DNA of 64,000 nt from Tribonema minus (Eukaryota > Sar > Xanthophyceae > Tribonematales > Tribonemataceae): contig JAFCMP010000031.1 of assembly GCA_017506865.1 (NCBI GenBank), positions 186,001 through 250,000 on the forward strand. The letters are read 5' to 3'. Within the stretch, counting starts at the first letter, position 1, and every line of letters begins with the position of its first letter. Shown piece by piece: positions 51,601 to 63,423 of this stretch. The position numbers were made by a program, and so were the translations under genes. The notes beneath the pieces were generated by a model, which saw only the letters and a program-made list of their open reading frames with translations, did not search any database and was not told the origin of the DNA.

Positions 51601-52731
51601 CGCCACCCGCGTCCCTCGCGGTTGCAGTGCATCTACAGCTCAACCAGCGCGCTTCACGTGCTGAAGATGAGGTGTCTTGCATTACGGCGGCATCACGCGT
51701 CCAAGTGCGGCGGACACATGCACCGGAAAGTGGCGCGAGTGCAGGGGTGTCTGTCGCGGTTTGCGATCGCAATCACGGGCGAGCGACATGATTTTGCACG
51801 TACCTTGCGGACTGTATTCTCCATCTCGCGTTTGCTGTACATCTGGTCGGCAACCTGCGCAACGAGCAGCGCGGCGCAGTGGACAAGGATTGAGTCGACG
51901 CCCTCCTGAATCAGCGCGAATCGCAGGCGCGATGAGATGGCATGGGGCTTGCGCGGTGTTACACGCGGCACGTCTCAGCAAAAGTCATGATAAAGCGGCA
52001 GGCAGTGTGTGAAGTTAGTGTTGAAGTTGAAAAATCAAATGCCATAGCTGTAGCATGACGGCACGTCACCGCGTCCGCCGCACGCGCTGCGCGGCGAAGT
52101 AACGACGCCACCACGTCCGCGCCCGCTTTACCGCCATATACCAATGCTCATGCGTCGCGCAGGCAGTGTACGGGGTAAGAGGGGTGAGGGGGGCAGGGGG
52201 TAAGGGGGGTAAGGGGGGCAAGGGGGGTAAGGGGGGCAAACGGGATAAGGGGGTAAGGGGGGTAACGGCGACGATCAGGCTCAGCCGCAAACTCACGCGC
52301 TGTACAGGCAGTTGCCGTCGGGGGGCATGTCCCACACGACCAGACCGTGCGCGCGCATGGAGACCATCCACTCCTCTGGGAAAAGGGGCGGCCAGCGCCA
52401 CCACCGCCTCCATGACCACCGCAGCTCTTGCCGCCGACGCGCCTCCTCCTCTGGGGTCTCAAACGCGCCCTCCGCTGGTGCTTCGAGCGCTTCTTGCTCG
52501 GACGCTTGACGCGCGCTCTTCTTGTGCACTTGAAGCGCGCCGTTGTCGGGCGCCTGCAGCGCACCCTTGAAGTTCGCGCTGACGGGCCGCTCGTCGCGCT
52601 GCCGCAGCGCCGCTGCGGCGGCGGCGGCGCTCGAGGCACGGCCGCGCTCCGCCGCTGCCGCAGCAGCAGCAGCGCGAGGGGCTGCGATGACGGCCGCGGC
52701 GGCAGCGCCGGCGCCGGGGGCAGCAGCAGCA

Positions 52732-52765
<34 letters not shown>

Positions 52766-53928
52766 CGGTGGCGGTGGCGACAGAAGCGGCGGCGGCAACC
52801 GCGCCGCCCGCGTCATTGGTGGACACCTTTGCAGCTCGGTGCTTTGCGGGCTGCACACGGCAGCGATCACAGCAGCAGGAAAAAGGCTGAGCGCACCGTC
52901 TGATCAGCAGTGATACAGCATGATGGAAACAGATGGCGCGTCCTTCAGGCATCTACAGCTCAACAACGACTACGACCCGGATATGACAAATCTCACAACA
53001 CACACAGTTTATACGCCTGTTTTGAGGTAGTGTTTTGAAGTTCAGCTGACCTGCTCCACTTCGATGTCGCGCTGTACGGACCGGACAGCCCCCCTGGGGG
53101 TGCACGCCGCCGCCGTGCCCGCCGACGCCGCCGCCACGTCGGCGGCGGCGGCGGCAGGCGGGGCAGCGTGCGCGCTTCCGCTGCCGGTCTCCCGCGCCGC
53201 CGCCGCAGCTGCTGCTCGCGCTGAGCAGTGCTGCGGCGCGCGGCGGTCGAGCGCTGAGGGCGCCGCTGCACACTCGCCCTTGAAGTTGTGCGCCGCGTCG
53301 CGCGGGCTGGGCTGGGGTGCTGCGGAGTCAGCGCTCATCATCTGGCGCCTGGCGGCGACGTCTTCGTCCTCATCATTGTCTGCGTTGCGACCGCAGACGG
53401 CAGGAAGGGATGCGTGGTGAGCGCGCGTGGTTATACTCGTTTTGCGCGCGCAGGGGGCGCGGGATCGGGATGAGCGATGCCGTGTAGGAGTTGAAGTTGA
53501 AGTCTGGCGGCGCTGGTGGTGCGCGGGAGCTACTGCAAAAGCCGCACGTGCACTGTTATTAGCGGACATGCTTCTCATCATAGTGCGCGGTAGTGCGTTA
53601 CTGCAGCGTCCGTGCGCGCAGTGCCGCGATGCAAATGAAATGCGACATGCTGATGGGCAGAGGACTGTCGCATCGGCCCTACACGTAGCGCTCCGTCCGT
53701 GTACCGTTCCACGTGCAGACTGTGCTGCCTTGCAATGATACATAACAGGATAACCTGATCCTGGAAACGCAGACTAGTTGACTCACCGCTCAAGGCGCCG
53801 TCCGTGCGGCAGCAGTTGGACAGGTTGAGCCGCTCCAACTGCGCCATGAAGTCAACGAACGGCTTCACGAAGGTGCGCTCCCACCAGTTCGGGAGGGGGT
53901 TCCCTCCATTCCCCGGTGGGGAGGCCAT
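48270..53928 (-). CDS. OTU-family deubiquitinase, right copy, with UIM-like motifs
   Basis: Same architecture as the left copy, on the opposite strand. Exons: 53787-53928, 53051-53379, 52297-52850, 51804-51854, 50956-51282, 50622-50660, 49774-49920, 49316-49405 and 48270-48785. It starts MASPPGNGGNPLPNWWERTF, has the catalytic block PPDGNCLYSA, then VADQMYSKREMENTVRK, ACWGDHIAITAIEEIFDRPV and the His block GAHYGSV. Two UIM-like helices follow (DVQAALAASLAVAPED and EEEQLQLALALSL), then a poly-Gln tail ending NFGSWLWGFG. Exons 1-3 are in phase. At the exon 3 donor this copy has one G fewer than the left (GCGTGAGT against GCGGTGAGT), which would shift exon 4 by one base just after the catalytic Cys. 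Whether this is a real lesion, tolerated by alternative splicing, or a base-calling error cannot be told here. Exon 6 again uses a GC donor. Confidence 0.85.
52165..52265 (+). repeat. G-rich minisatellite in an OTU intron
   Basis: About ten imperfect copies of a roughly 10-base GGTAAGGGGG-type unit lie in the intron between exons 3 and 4 of the right OTU gene (C-rich on the transcribed sense). The left copy has no such array. The G runs could form G-quadruplexes. Confidence 0.8.
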
Positions 53929-54043
53929 GGTAGGCGTTCTCTCGATAATATGGTGTTGTTGTGGAAGGTGGTGCTGAAGTCGTAACTCCTGGTACGCAGC
54001 AACAAGGGCAGAGGGAGAAAAGTGCGGAAAGGGGGTGAGCTCT

Positions 54044-54621
54044 GGGGCGATGATATCCCAGCATGGTTTCTGAGCCAGAGAAGCAGTAGCCCTGTGCTTA
54101 CTAGCAGCACAAGCAAACAATATTGCTCATAATCACCATAGAGTGCACTATTCAAGGCAAGACTTGACAGTCTCAAAAAGAGCCACCAGCTCTCTTTGAA
54201 AGCACTGCTTGTGCCACCCAAAAAACAAAATCGCCGACTCTGCTGAAGGTCGGAACCTGTGGCTTCATTCGCCTCTGCGCTCTTCTCGGCCTACTGTGCC
54301 GTGGGCGCTGCCTTAGGGGAGACTCTGAGGCTCTATTGACGCTCTACCAGCGGTCCCAGCGACCTGCTGAGAGCTCGGCAGCGCCAGTGACGAGAGAGCC
54401 TTGCTGGCGAACCCTCGCTGGTAAGCCTCAAGCGCGCCTCGCTCTCTCGCTCGCACGCACAGAGCTCCCTGCTTGCTTACCTGGTGGATGTCTGGAGAGT
54501 GAGGCAAGCCAGTCTCCTGCTCTCCTCTGTCCCTTGACGAGCGTTACAGCCCAAGAGCTCGCAGCCCGGCATAGGGTCATGATTATCGAGCTGGCTTCCG
54601 GCCTCCGAACAAATTCGACAG
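54044..54621 (-). promoter_or_regulatory. Near-identical 5' block of the right OTU gene
   Basis: Counterpart of 16648-17226, with the same GTAAGC donor-like site about 0.55 kb upstream of the first coding exon. It probably holds promoter and leader sequence. Conservation here is far higher than in the OTU exons. Confidence 0.55.
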
Positions 54622-56860
54622 ATCGTTACGAAGCGAGTCACCACCCTTGAGTTGCCACCTATATAGTGTCTGCAGCGCGTATGGCGCACATCCAGGCAGT
54701 CTGCTGCTTCTACGGCGGGGCAGCATGGGCAATGCACCTGCGATCTGAGAGGGGGCCAGCGCCTGGTGTTTGGATATAGGCAAGCGCTTGCCACGGTTCA
54801 TTGAAATAAACGCACACGACACGAAGGTCAGCGTCAGCATTTGTTCTAAGCGTGGGACTGATGTCGATAGTAAGTGGCAGCTAGAGACGTGTCGTCAACA
54901 TGCGCGTAAGGCTTATGTGCTGCGTGCGTGCATGTCAAACTCCGAGGAAAGTGACACTGTCAAGAACCTTTGCTTTCGCACCATGTGTTCGCCTCGTGTG
55001 CAATAGCAAGAGCAGCACAATACACACATGCTGGGGCCACCAGCAGCAGACATCACAAATGATGCCCGGGTCGACACACTTTCACCAGAGCAACTGGAAC
55101 GCAGTATTGAAGCTGAAGTTGCAACTGGAGATGACTCAGTTTGTTTCGGCAGTTTACGCAAAGACAAGTGCTGTCACAGCTCATGGTGGCAAGCTCAGCA
55201 GCTTAGAACTATCTTGGCATGCTTGATCTGCTGCTGGTTCCCCTTCAGGCCAGGCCAGCTTCCCGTCTGCTGTCCAGAACGTTGCTTCTCCAGCGCGCAT
55301 TTTGTGCGGGGTCATCCAGACGAAGCTCACCTTGGGAGCTAGCTGGGCAGCAGTGGCGTTCTTTCAAGGCTGGAACCTGCTGCTGGTGACTGCTAGTCCA
55401 CTGCTGGCCACCCCTGCATCAATGCAAACTTCTGGTGTGCATGTGGGCTCAGGCCTCCACACAGGCTATCAGTCAGAGGCAACGAGGAGCAGCCGTGTGC
55501 CTGGCAGGAACTTATAAGGAGCAGCAGCATGCCATTCCCTGGAAAAAAGTGGAGCCTCTGGAGCAGCAGCCTGCGTGGAGCTGCGTTTTGGAGCTCTGGT
55601 GTTAGTTCAGGAGTCAATACAGGTGTCAAGCAGGATGTAGTGGCTACCCACTGGGACTGCAACATTAGCTCCAGTTCTGGCGTCAGCAGTTGCGAGTCAT
55701 TTCTTTGCTGCCAGAAAAGCCATTTGCAGTGCCGACGTCTTGGTTCGGGGCATCTTCTGATGGCGACAGCCCTGCTGATGTTGTTGCAGCAGTGCTGCTG
55801 GTGAAGGCATTGGCACAGGCTCTCTCCCTGCTCCTGCCGGCAGCTGCACCTGCGGCCGGCGGCGCTTGACCAGGCGGCATTGGGCTGTTGACAACCGGCA
55901 CCAGTTTCAGCTGGAACCTCCGCCTTGCACATGGCGGCAGAGCGCATATCCTGGTGGTGGTATACTCACATCCATGCAGCAGCTGCGGCGCCCGTTCCTC
56001 AGGTGACAGCGGTGCTGCTAATCAGCGGGGCTCCAGGTGCGGGGTGGAGCTCCTCATGTGCCGTGGCAGTGCCACAGCACGCTGAATTTGGCAGAATGAT
56101 GCAGCGTCGAGGCGACGCTTGGTGACGGTGAAACGGCGGAAGCGCACATGGCGCGTGTGAGCGAGACCTTTCGTGCCAGGAGCCGCGGCGGTGGGTGAGC
56201 GTTGCTGCACACGGCAGCGGCTGGAGGAGAGCCTGTGGTATGTGGTGGGAGAGTGAGAATGGCGCCGACGGCACCACAACTGTGGCCGTTGCAGCGGCGA
56301 CACTGCTGTTGGAGCAAAGCGCTTTGCATCCTGATGGCGGTCAGCGGCAACTGCTGCGCTGGTACCACGTGGTGCAGCCCTTGGTGGCAGCGACATTGTA
56401 GAGTCCACACAGGTGATGACGTGCCACTGCCTCGTCAAGGAAACAGAGGTCTTTGGCTCATGGCTGCGCGCACGAGATTGCAGTGGCGACGGCAGTGGCG
56501 CTGGCGGCATGCGGCGCAGCTGCAAGGCGGTGACGCAGCAGGTCGCACTGCATCACGCCACGGGCGCCTGCGAAGGGCATCTGCCGCGCTGCCGCGCTGC
56601 GACACGAGTCGCGCGCTGTTCAGCCTGCGGCGCACGGCCGCTGGTGCCGCGCCCGCACAGCCGCGGTGCTGCCGGCAAGATGAGCAGTGCATGGGCGCCT
56701 TGAGAGCTCGGTTGTGCCGCAGGTAATGCTGAACATGGCATCGGCACCCTGATGGCTAGCGGGGCAGCTTGCGGCGGCCTGCAGGCTGTTGTGCAGTCTC
56801 ACATGCGCGGTGGCGGGTGCTGATGGCTGCCGTCAGGCTGATGCTCCGGAGCCGCTGTCT
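54622..56860. other. Duplicated upstream flank, coding status unresolved
   Basis: Counterpart of 14520-16647. Segments such as SIEAEVATGDDSV and MMTCHCLVKE remain readable on the plus strand, but stops interrupt the frames between them. No product is assigned. Confidence 0.4.
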
Positions 56861-57843
56861 GATAGGGCAGGCAAGGCGTGTCATGCCACTGCAGCCATGC
56901 AGATATGGCAAGAGGAAGGGCGTCCAAGGCTCTTGACACAAACAACAACATGCTCTCTCTATATATACTTGTGCCTATGCAGTGCGGTTTGCTTGCGTGA
57001 GGGCTGCACATGTGCATGGGGGGGGCGGGGGCTTGATGCACCGTGCTGATCGAATCATCATCCAATTGTTTGTGAGGCTTTCTTTGTGAATGCCCCTGAA
57101 TGTGTGCACTATTGTTTTACTTTTAGAAACATTTTACATGCAACGCGCAATTACAGACAATAAAACAGTCCTGTGACAGTGTGGAGAGGACGACATGATA
57201 CGCAAGTAGCGTGTGCAGGTACACAATGCTCAACTCAGTCTGATTGATGAACTGGAGCACAGTTCAAGATCCAAAAGCAAATGACATCTCGGATTGGACC
57301 AGCTCGGTCCTGAATTGAGGCGGTACATAAACCCAAGAAGCAGATGCAGTCAACCTACTCACATCACCTCTAGTACGCCCAGCACCAGAATGCAGCGCAG
57401 AGCCTTGCTGCGCAACAGCCTTATGGCCGGTACGCCAGCGACTCGCCAACGGCACTGCACCGGCACATCGCATCTACTTTTGCTTGGGTTAGGGCTAGGG
57501 TTAGGCGCGGCAGCGTCCCACCTCTATCTGCACTACTGCCGTCTCCGTGCTGCCATCATTGCGCCCACTCTTATGTCAGCCAAACCTTGTTGACTCCATG
57601 CCTGATGTCCACTCCCATCTCCCAGGTGCCTGGAAGCGACGACCTTGTGAAACGCGTGGCTGACAGCGCTAAGTTGGGTGCGTTCCATGGCGCAGAAGTC
57701 GTACAACAAGATGAATCGGTGCCATGCACTGCATCATGATGCATCTCCTGCTTCCACAGTGTGGACAACTTGTGCACGAGCAGCTACAGCAGTTCACGTC
57801 AGAGCCCGCACTCGCGCCACTCCGAATGTACATGTATTTATAG
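56861..57843. other. Intergenic spacer
   Basis: Single-copy DNA between the outer edge of the right arm and the 3' end of the TPR gene. A TTAGGG-type tract lies at 57485-57505. No open frame has support. Confidence 0.5.
57485..57505 (+). repeat. Short TTAGGG-type tract
   Basis: Three imperfect units (GGGTTAGGGCTAGGGTTAGG), outside any predicted exon, about 340 bases downstream of the TPR gene's stop. Confidence 0.7.
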
Positions 57844-60800
57844 TCACGCCGCAACTGGCGGCTTGGCGGGCATGTAATGTCGTACGAGCTCTGCCGGCAA
57901 GGGAACCTCCTGCGCGCCGGCCGCCTCCGCCGCTGCCATCGCCCGTTCAAACCCGCTGCTGGCCTGCTTCGCCTTGCCGGCAGCGTGCCAGATGGCGGCG
58001 CGCACAAACTCCGCCGCCGCCGGCGCCGCCTTGCCGCCCTTCCCGCCGCGCCGCCCCGCCATGCACGCCCTGTCCGCGCTCTGCAGCGCCGCGTCGAGGT
58101 CGCCCCGCCGCTGCTGCAGCAGCGCCAGCTGCAGGTGCAGCGCCATGCACTGCTGCTGCTGCTGCGCCGCCGCCGCTGCGGTTCCACCGCCGCCGTCGCC
58201 GGCGTCCTCTGCGCTCTCGCCGCCGCCACCGCCGTCGCCCGTGGCGCGCAGCCCGCACTGCAGCGCCGCGACCGCAGCCGCGCTGCGCCCCTGCGCCTCA
58301 TAGCACGCGCTGAGCTCCTGCCACGCCGCCGCCGTGCCCGGCGCCGCCGCCGCCAGCTCCTTGTACGCAGCTATCGCAGCGGCAGTGTCGCCAGCGGCGG
58401 CGGCGCGCCGCGCCCGCGCCAGCGCGCTAACAACCGGATCGGCGGCGGCAGCGGCGGCGTGCAGCGCCTCGGCGCGGCGCAGCAGGTCCGCGCGCTCGTC
58501 GGCGTCGGCGGAGAGCGCTGCGCGTGCGCCTGCCGCCAGCGCCAGGGCGCGCCACGTGGCGATTCTGCCAGGGTGCGCGTGCAATGCCTTGGCTGCCTCG
58601 CGCAGGCCGTCGCCTGCGCCTGCAGGAGGTGGTGGGACGGGGCGTGCAGGGACGCAGCGCGGCTGAGAGGGATGTCGAGCACGGTGTTGGCCGCGCCAAG
58701 AAGCGGTGCGTGGCGCGAGAGAAGGGGTTTGTGGAGGCAGCGCGCGCGACAGGGCAAGCAGACGCAGTCCGTAATGCAGTGTCAACAAGGTCTTCAACCC
58801 TCAGCGAGCAGCGCGCCTGCCACTGGGCGATGCCGCGTTGTGCACTCGACTCAAACCAGTCAGCCTGCAGTGCAGTCGGGCACAATGACGACAGTGGCGC
58901 TACAGTGGCACTGCAGTCGGATGCTCGGGGCTCAGGCGAGTGCACGCGTGTGCTGCGTCGTGCACACCTGTCGCCACAGCCGAGCAGCTCACGAGCGCGA
59001 GCGCGCGCGAGAGGTCGTGCGCGCCGGCCCTGCCGTCGGGGCGCCCTATGGGCGCGCCACCCTGGAACAGCGCGACGCCGCGCGCCGCCGCGTCGCGCTG
59101 CTCCAGCGCCACCAGGCCCGCCGCCGCCGCCGCGCAGCTGCGCGCTGCGGACAGCAACAGAACGGCGGAGAGGCACAGCAACTTGAGATTGCCATCCGGG
59201 TTGCACTACTTCACTTCTACATAGATTATGCAAGACACGATGATAGTAGACCATGCACCAGCACCGCCGCGAGTGCACCGCGTGTGCAGCAACCGCTGCG
59301 GACTGCCTGCGCCAGCCATCGGTGAGGCATTGCTTGCAGTCGAGCTACCGCACATAACTTGGTATGGCATGCATGGCGGCGCAGTTTGGCGTGAGGGCGA
59401 TTTGATTGACACAAAGCACCCTCCTGATTCGGAACATCCAACGAAGTGAAGGACGACCGAGATTCGCTCACTACCCTTGACCTGAGGGTTGCAGGCGCAC
59501 CGCGACTGAACCACTGCTCTGCACGATCTGCAGTGCAAAACTGCCGCTTACGCTGAAGTTCACTAACTTCGGAGCTCCTCTTCAATTGTTAAATCGCAGC
59601 GGCAGTATGGCATTCGCCTGTACGCAACCCAAACTGCCGTGACAATGGCCAGCACATGATCAGGCCGCCCTAGCCGTGCTCACTTCATTCATCAGGCTAC
59701 GCTCAGCGTTCTCTCAGTGTAGCAAACCTACCATCCTTGAGAGCCCAGGCAGGGTCGCCGTCCGCTGCGTCGCCGCCGCCGTCGCTGCCGCCACCGCCGC
59801 CGCCCTCGTTCAGCGCCGCCGCCGCCTCCGCCCACAGCCGCGCCGCCGCCGGAAATAGGTGCAGCGCGGGGCTCAGCGCGCGGCGCGACACGTGCTGCGG
59901 CGCGCCGCACGCGCGCTGCGCCGCGTGCAGCGCCGTGAGGCACGCCTCGAGCTGCGGGTCGGGCAGCGGCGGCGACGCGTCCGCCGCCAGGCAGCGCAGC
60001 CTCTGGCTCGCCGCCTGCGAGAAAAGCGGCGGCGTGACGTGCGGAGAGGCCGATGAGGCCCTGCGCTTCGCAGCTGCGGATGGTGCAGCACTGGGAGGCC
60101 TTCGAACCAAGGGGACGCTTGGAGCAACCTCGTCAGCCACAACCAGGAAAATGCTGCGCTTGCGAGAGGAGCTCAGCGCCGCCCTGCAGGCCCGCCACTG
60201 ACCACTGCAAGAGAATCGCCGCCCATGCAAGCGTGGGCGCGCATGGCGATACAGCCGCAACTGCATGGAGGGCAGACCGACCTTCCGCGAGCAGCATCTG
60301 CCATAGCGCATGCATCGCGTAGTGCAATGCGCCCTCTCAGCACCACCCACCTGCGCCAGCGCAACATCCGCGCACACCCCGCCGATGCACAGCGCCACCA
60401 CGTGCGCCTGCCAGTCCCCCGGGTACTCGCGCAGCAGTGCGCGCGCCGCCGCCGCCGCGCCCGCCTCATCGCCCGCAAAGTACAGCGCCGCCGCCCGCGA
60501 ACGCGCCGCCTCCACGCCGTGCACCGCCGCCAGCGCCGCCGCCGCTGCCGCGTGCTGCCGCGACGCCATCAGCGCGCGCCCCGCCGCCAAGCTGTCCGCC
60601 TCCGCCGCCGGCGCCGCCTCCTCCGCCGCCCGCGCGTCGCCGGCGGCGGTGAGCGCGCGCACGCGCCCGCGCCGCACCAGCGCCGCCGCCGCCGCCGCGG
60701 CGTCCGACGCGCCGAGGCGCGCCGTCAGCGCCGCGATGCGCGCGGCGGCGCATGCATACGCGGTGGCGGCGGCGGCGGGCGCGCCGGCGCGGTCCAGCAG

Positions 60801-63423
60801 TGCCGCGCGCAGCGCCCACGCCGCGGGGTCGCGCGGCGCCGCGTCGCAGCGCAGCGCCGCCGCGACGAGGGCGTCGCCGAGGGAGTGCGTGAGCGCCGCA
60901 GTGCGTGCGAGGCCGGCGAGCCCCTCGAGCAGCGGCGCGGCCTCGAGGGACGCGTAGAAGGCGTCGGCGGCCTGCGAGAGGGCGGTGAGGGGGGCGCCGC
61001 CGCCGCCGCCGCCGTCGCGCGCCGCCGCCTCCGCCGCCTGCGCCGTTGCATTCGCGTGGGCGTGTGTGCATGTGTGAGTGATGCTGACATTGCAGCTTCA
61101 TCGCGGCAGCAGGCGGACGAGGCGCGGAGCGGTGCAAGCGCGCTACCGGATACTTCAACTTCAACAACCGCGCACCTCGTCCTCGCGCAGCCGCCCCAGC
61201 AGCACCCACATGGCGGGGTGGTCCACCACCGCCTGCAGCGCGCCGAGCGCCTCGTAAGCCTCGCCACTGCGCCGCCACGCCGCGTACAGCGCCGCGAGGC
61301 ACGCCCACGCGGACGGGTTGTGGTCGAGCTGCGCGGCGCGCGCGAGGCAGTGCTGCCGCGCCAGCGGGTCGCGCTCCGCGGCGCCGAGGGCGGTCCACGC
61401 GTCCGAGTGGAGCGCATCGTGGCGCAGCGCGGCGCGCAGCTCCTCTGCGGCGCGCTGCGTGAGCTCCGCGATTGTCGCGTCCTGGGGGGGCGAGCGGTGG
61501 CAGCGACGGTGGCGTCAATCATGACGGAGGTGGTGGTCGGCAGGCAGCGTGCGTGCAGGTGCCACGAGGGGTGCAGCGGCAGCAAGTTGCGCAAAGTATG
61601 CAGAGCGCGGCGGCCGCAGCGTTGTATCTGAGGTGTGGCGAAGCATAGCGCGTGTGAAGCAACGGCGGCGCGCATGGCCACCTCAGCTAAACAAGTTTTC
61701 TGACGCAGCGGCGCGTGTGTGGCCAAGGCCGCATGTGCGGGCGCCCCCTGCTGCCTGCTGAATCTTGCATCGCAGGAAATGCCATCAGTAACCACTGCCG
61801 CAGGGGGGCTGCATGGGCGCTGTGGTGATAGCAATCGAGCATCGCCTGAGGCCTGCGGAGACTGCGGTCGCAATGTGGCAGGAGTACTGGAACACTAAAG
61901 TCCCTGCCGCACCAGAAAGGCAAAACACAGGGCTTCGAAGTGCAACGCTGCCAGCAGCTTGGAGGCGTGCCATTGCGCCGCTGGGCGTGACTGGCGCACA
62001 ACACCATCGCCGCTGCCGCCGCTGCTGCTGCTGCTCACCTCCTCATACGCGGACGCAGGCCACAGGCCGCACCCCTCCCCGAAGTCCAGCCGCAGCACGC
62101 GCGCATGCAGCAGCCGTGCCAGCGCAAGGTCGTACAGCGCCGCCGCCAGCGCGCCGCCCTGCGCGCCCTCCGCGCGCGCCGCCGCCAGCGCCGCTGCGTA
62201 GGCGTCCGCGGCGCCCCTGACGAACGCCGCGCGCGCGGCCACCCCGTCGTCCTCCTCCTGATCCTCGCACGCCAGGCCGCCGCCGCCGCCGTTGCCGCTG
62301 CGGAAGCAGCCCGGCGGCAGCCGGTGCGCGTACACGCGCAGGTCGCCCAGCAGCTTCCAAGCCGTCCGTGCCCCGGCGCCGCCGCCGCCGTCGCCGCCGC
62401 TGCCGTCACCGCCGCTGCCGCCGCTGCCGTCCGCCGCGCCGAGGAACGCCTCCGCCAGCGCGGCGCCGCGCCGCAGGCAGTCCGCGGCGGCGCCGTTCTG
62501 GCCCTCGGTTGCGCGTGCGTGCGCGCGCGCGAGCGCCGCCTGCGCGCCGCCGATCCGCGCGAGCGCGTCGCGCGGCGCCAGCGCCAGCGCGCGGTCCAGC
62601 GCCTCCGCGGCCTCGTCCACCTGCCCGATCTCGCGGTGCGCGCGGCCGGCGTCCGTGAGGATGCGCACCGCCGCCGCGGCGCGCGCGGCGTCGTCGTCGG
62701 AGGCGGCGTCCGCGCCCTCCTGCAGCGTCGCGGGGGGCGGCGGCGGCGATGCATGCGGGCACGAGGCGCATGAGACCCTTGCACGGCAACTTGCTGTGTA
62801 ACTTCGAAGTGTATTCATGAGGTTAGGGTCAAGCTCGTCATGTAACGAGGACATGGGGTGCAGTGAGCTGCGCAGCCCGCTGTGCGCTGGCAGCATGTAC
62901 ATCTGCAGCAAGTACCACGCGTCTGACAGGCGAATGCTCTGCTCGTAATCTGTGCTTTGCCGTTGGCGGACATCGCCCCGCACAGTCCTGTGACGCCGCG
63001 TTGGGGAAGCAGTGGGCACGTATGCTCTGAGAGCAATACCTGCAACCCCTGAGACACCGCGCTGCGCCAACATGAGATATGCATGTTGAGAGCGACCCCC
63101 CCCCCCCCCTCCCCACCGCCCCCCCTTCACAATGCGTCAAGAGAGCGCAGCAGCACCAGGTACACGCAGCTCGATCACACAGCACGACGCGCCCCACACC
63201 TCCATGACGGCGAGCGCGCGCGCGTACGCCTTGAGCGCCGCCGCCTGCTTGGCCTGCCGGTGGTACACCCAGCCGAGGTCGCCCCAGCCGCGCCAGTCGC
63301 GCGGCGCGCCCGCCAGCGCCTGCTGCAGGTGCGCCGCCGCCTCCTCCAGCTGCCCCGCGCCCATGTAGTGGCGGCCGAGCGCGGACCACGCCCACGACGC
63401 CTGCGCGCTCGCGGCGGCGCTGG
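57844..63423 (-). CDS. SKI3/TTC37-like TPR protein, 5' end beyond the window
   Basis: SKI3 is the TPR scaffold of the Ski complex, which feeds mRNA to the cytoplasmic exosome. Seven exons join in phase: 63200-63423, 62039-62719, 61176-61481, 60351-61037, 59732-60014, 58968-59144 and 57844-58619 (TGA 57844-57846). TPR-type helices recur: WSALGRHYMGAGQLEEAAAH, GWVYHRQAKQAAALKAYARA, AHREIGQVDEAAEALDRALA and WQELSACYEAQGRSAAAVAA. Two segments recall SKI3: RTAWKLLGDLRVYAH, and LARQHCLARAAQLDHNPSAW followed by ACLAALYAAWRRSGEAYEA. The C-terminal exon has a long Gln/Gly insert and ends AKPPVAA. The first visible exon starts in phase 1, so upstream exons exist; the sequence there is a tandem array that continues to the window edge. 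Another long TPR protein is possible. Confidence 0.65.

Larger units (their letters stand above)
47055..56860 (-). repeat. Right arm of the ~10-kb inverted duplication
   Basis: The reverse complement of this arm aligns with 14520-25412. It is about 1.1 kb shorter, mainly because several OTU introns are shorter and the telomere-like tracts and the extra UIM exon are missing. It also has its own insertion, a G-rich minisatellite at 52165-52265. Confidence 0.93.
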
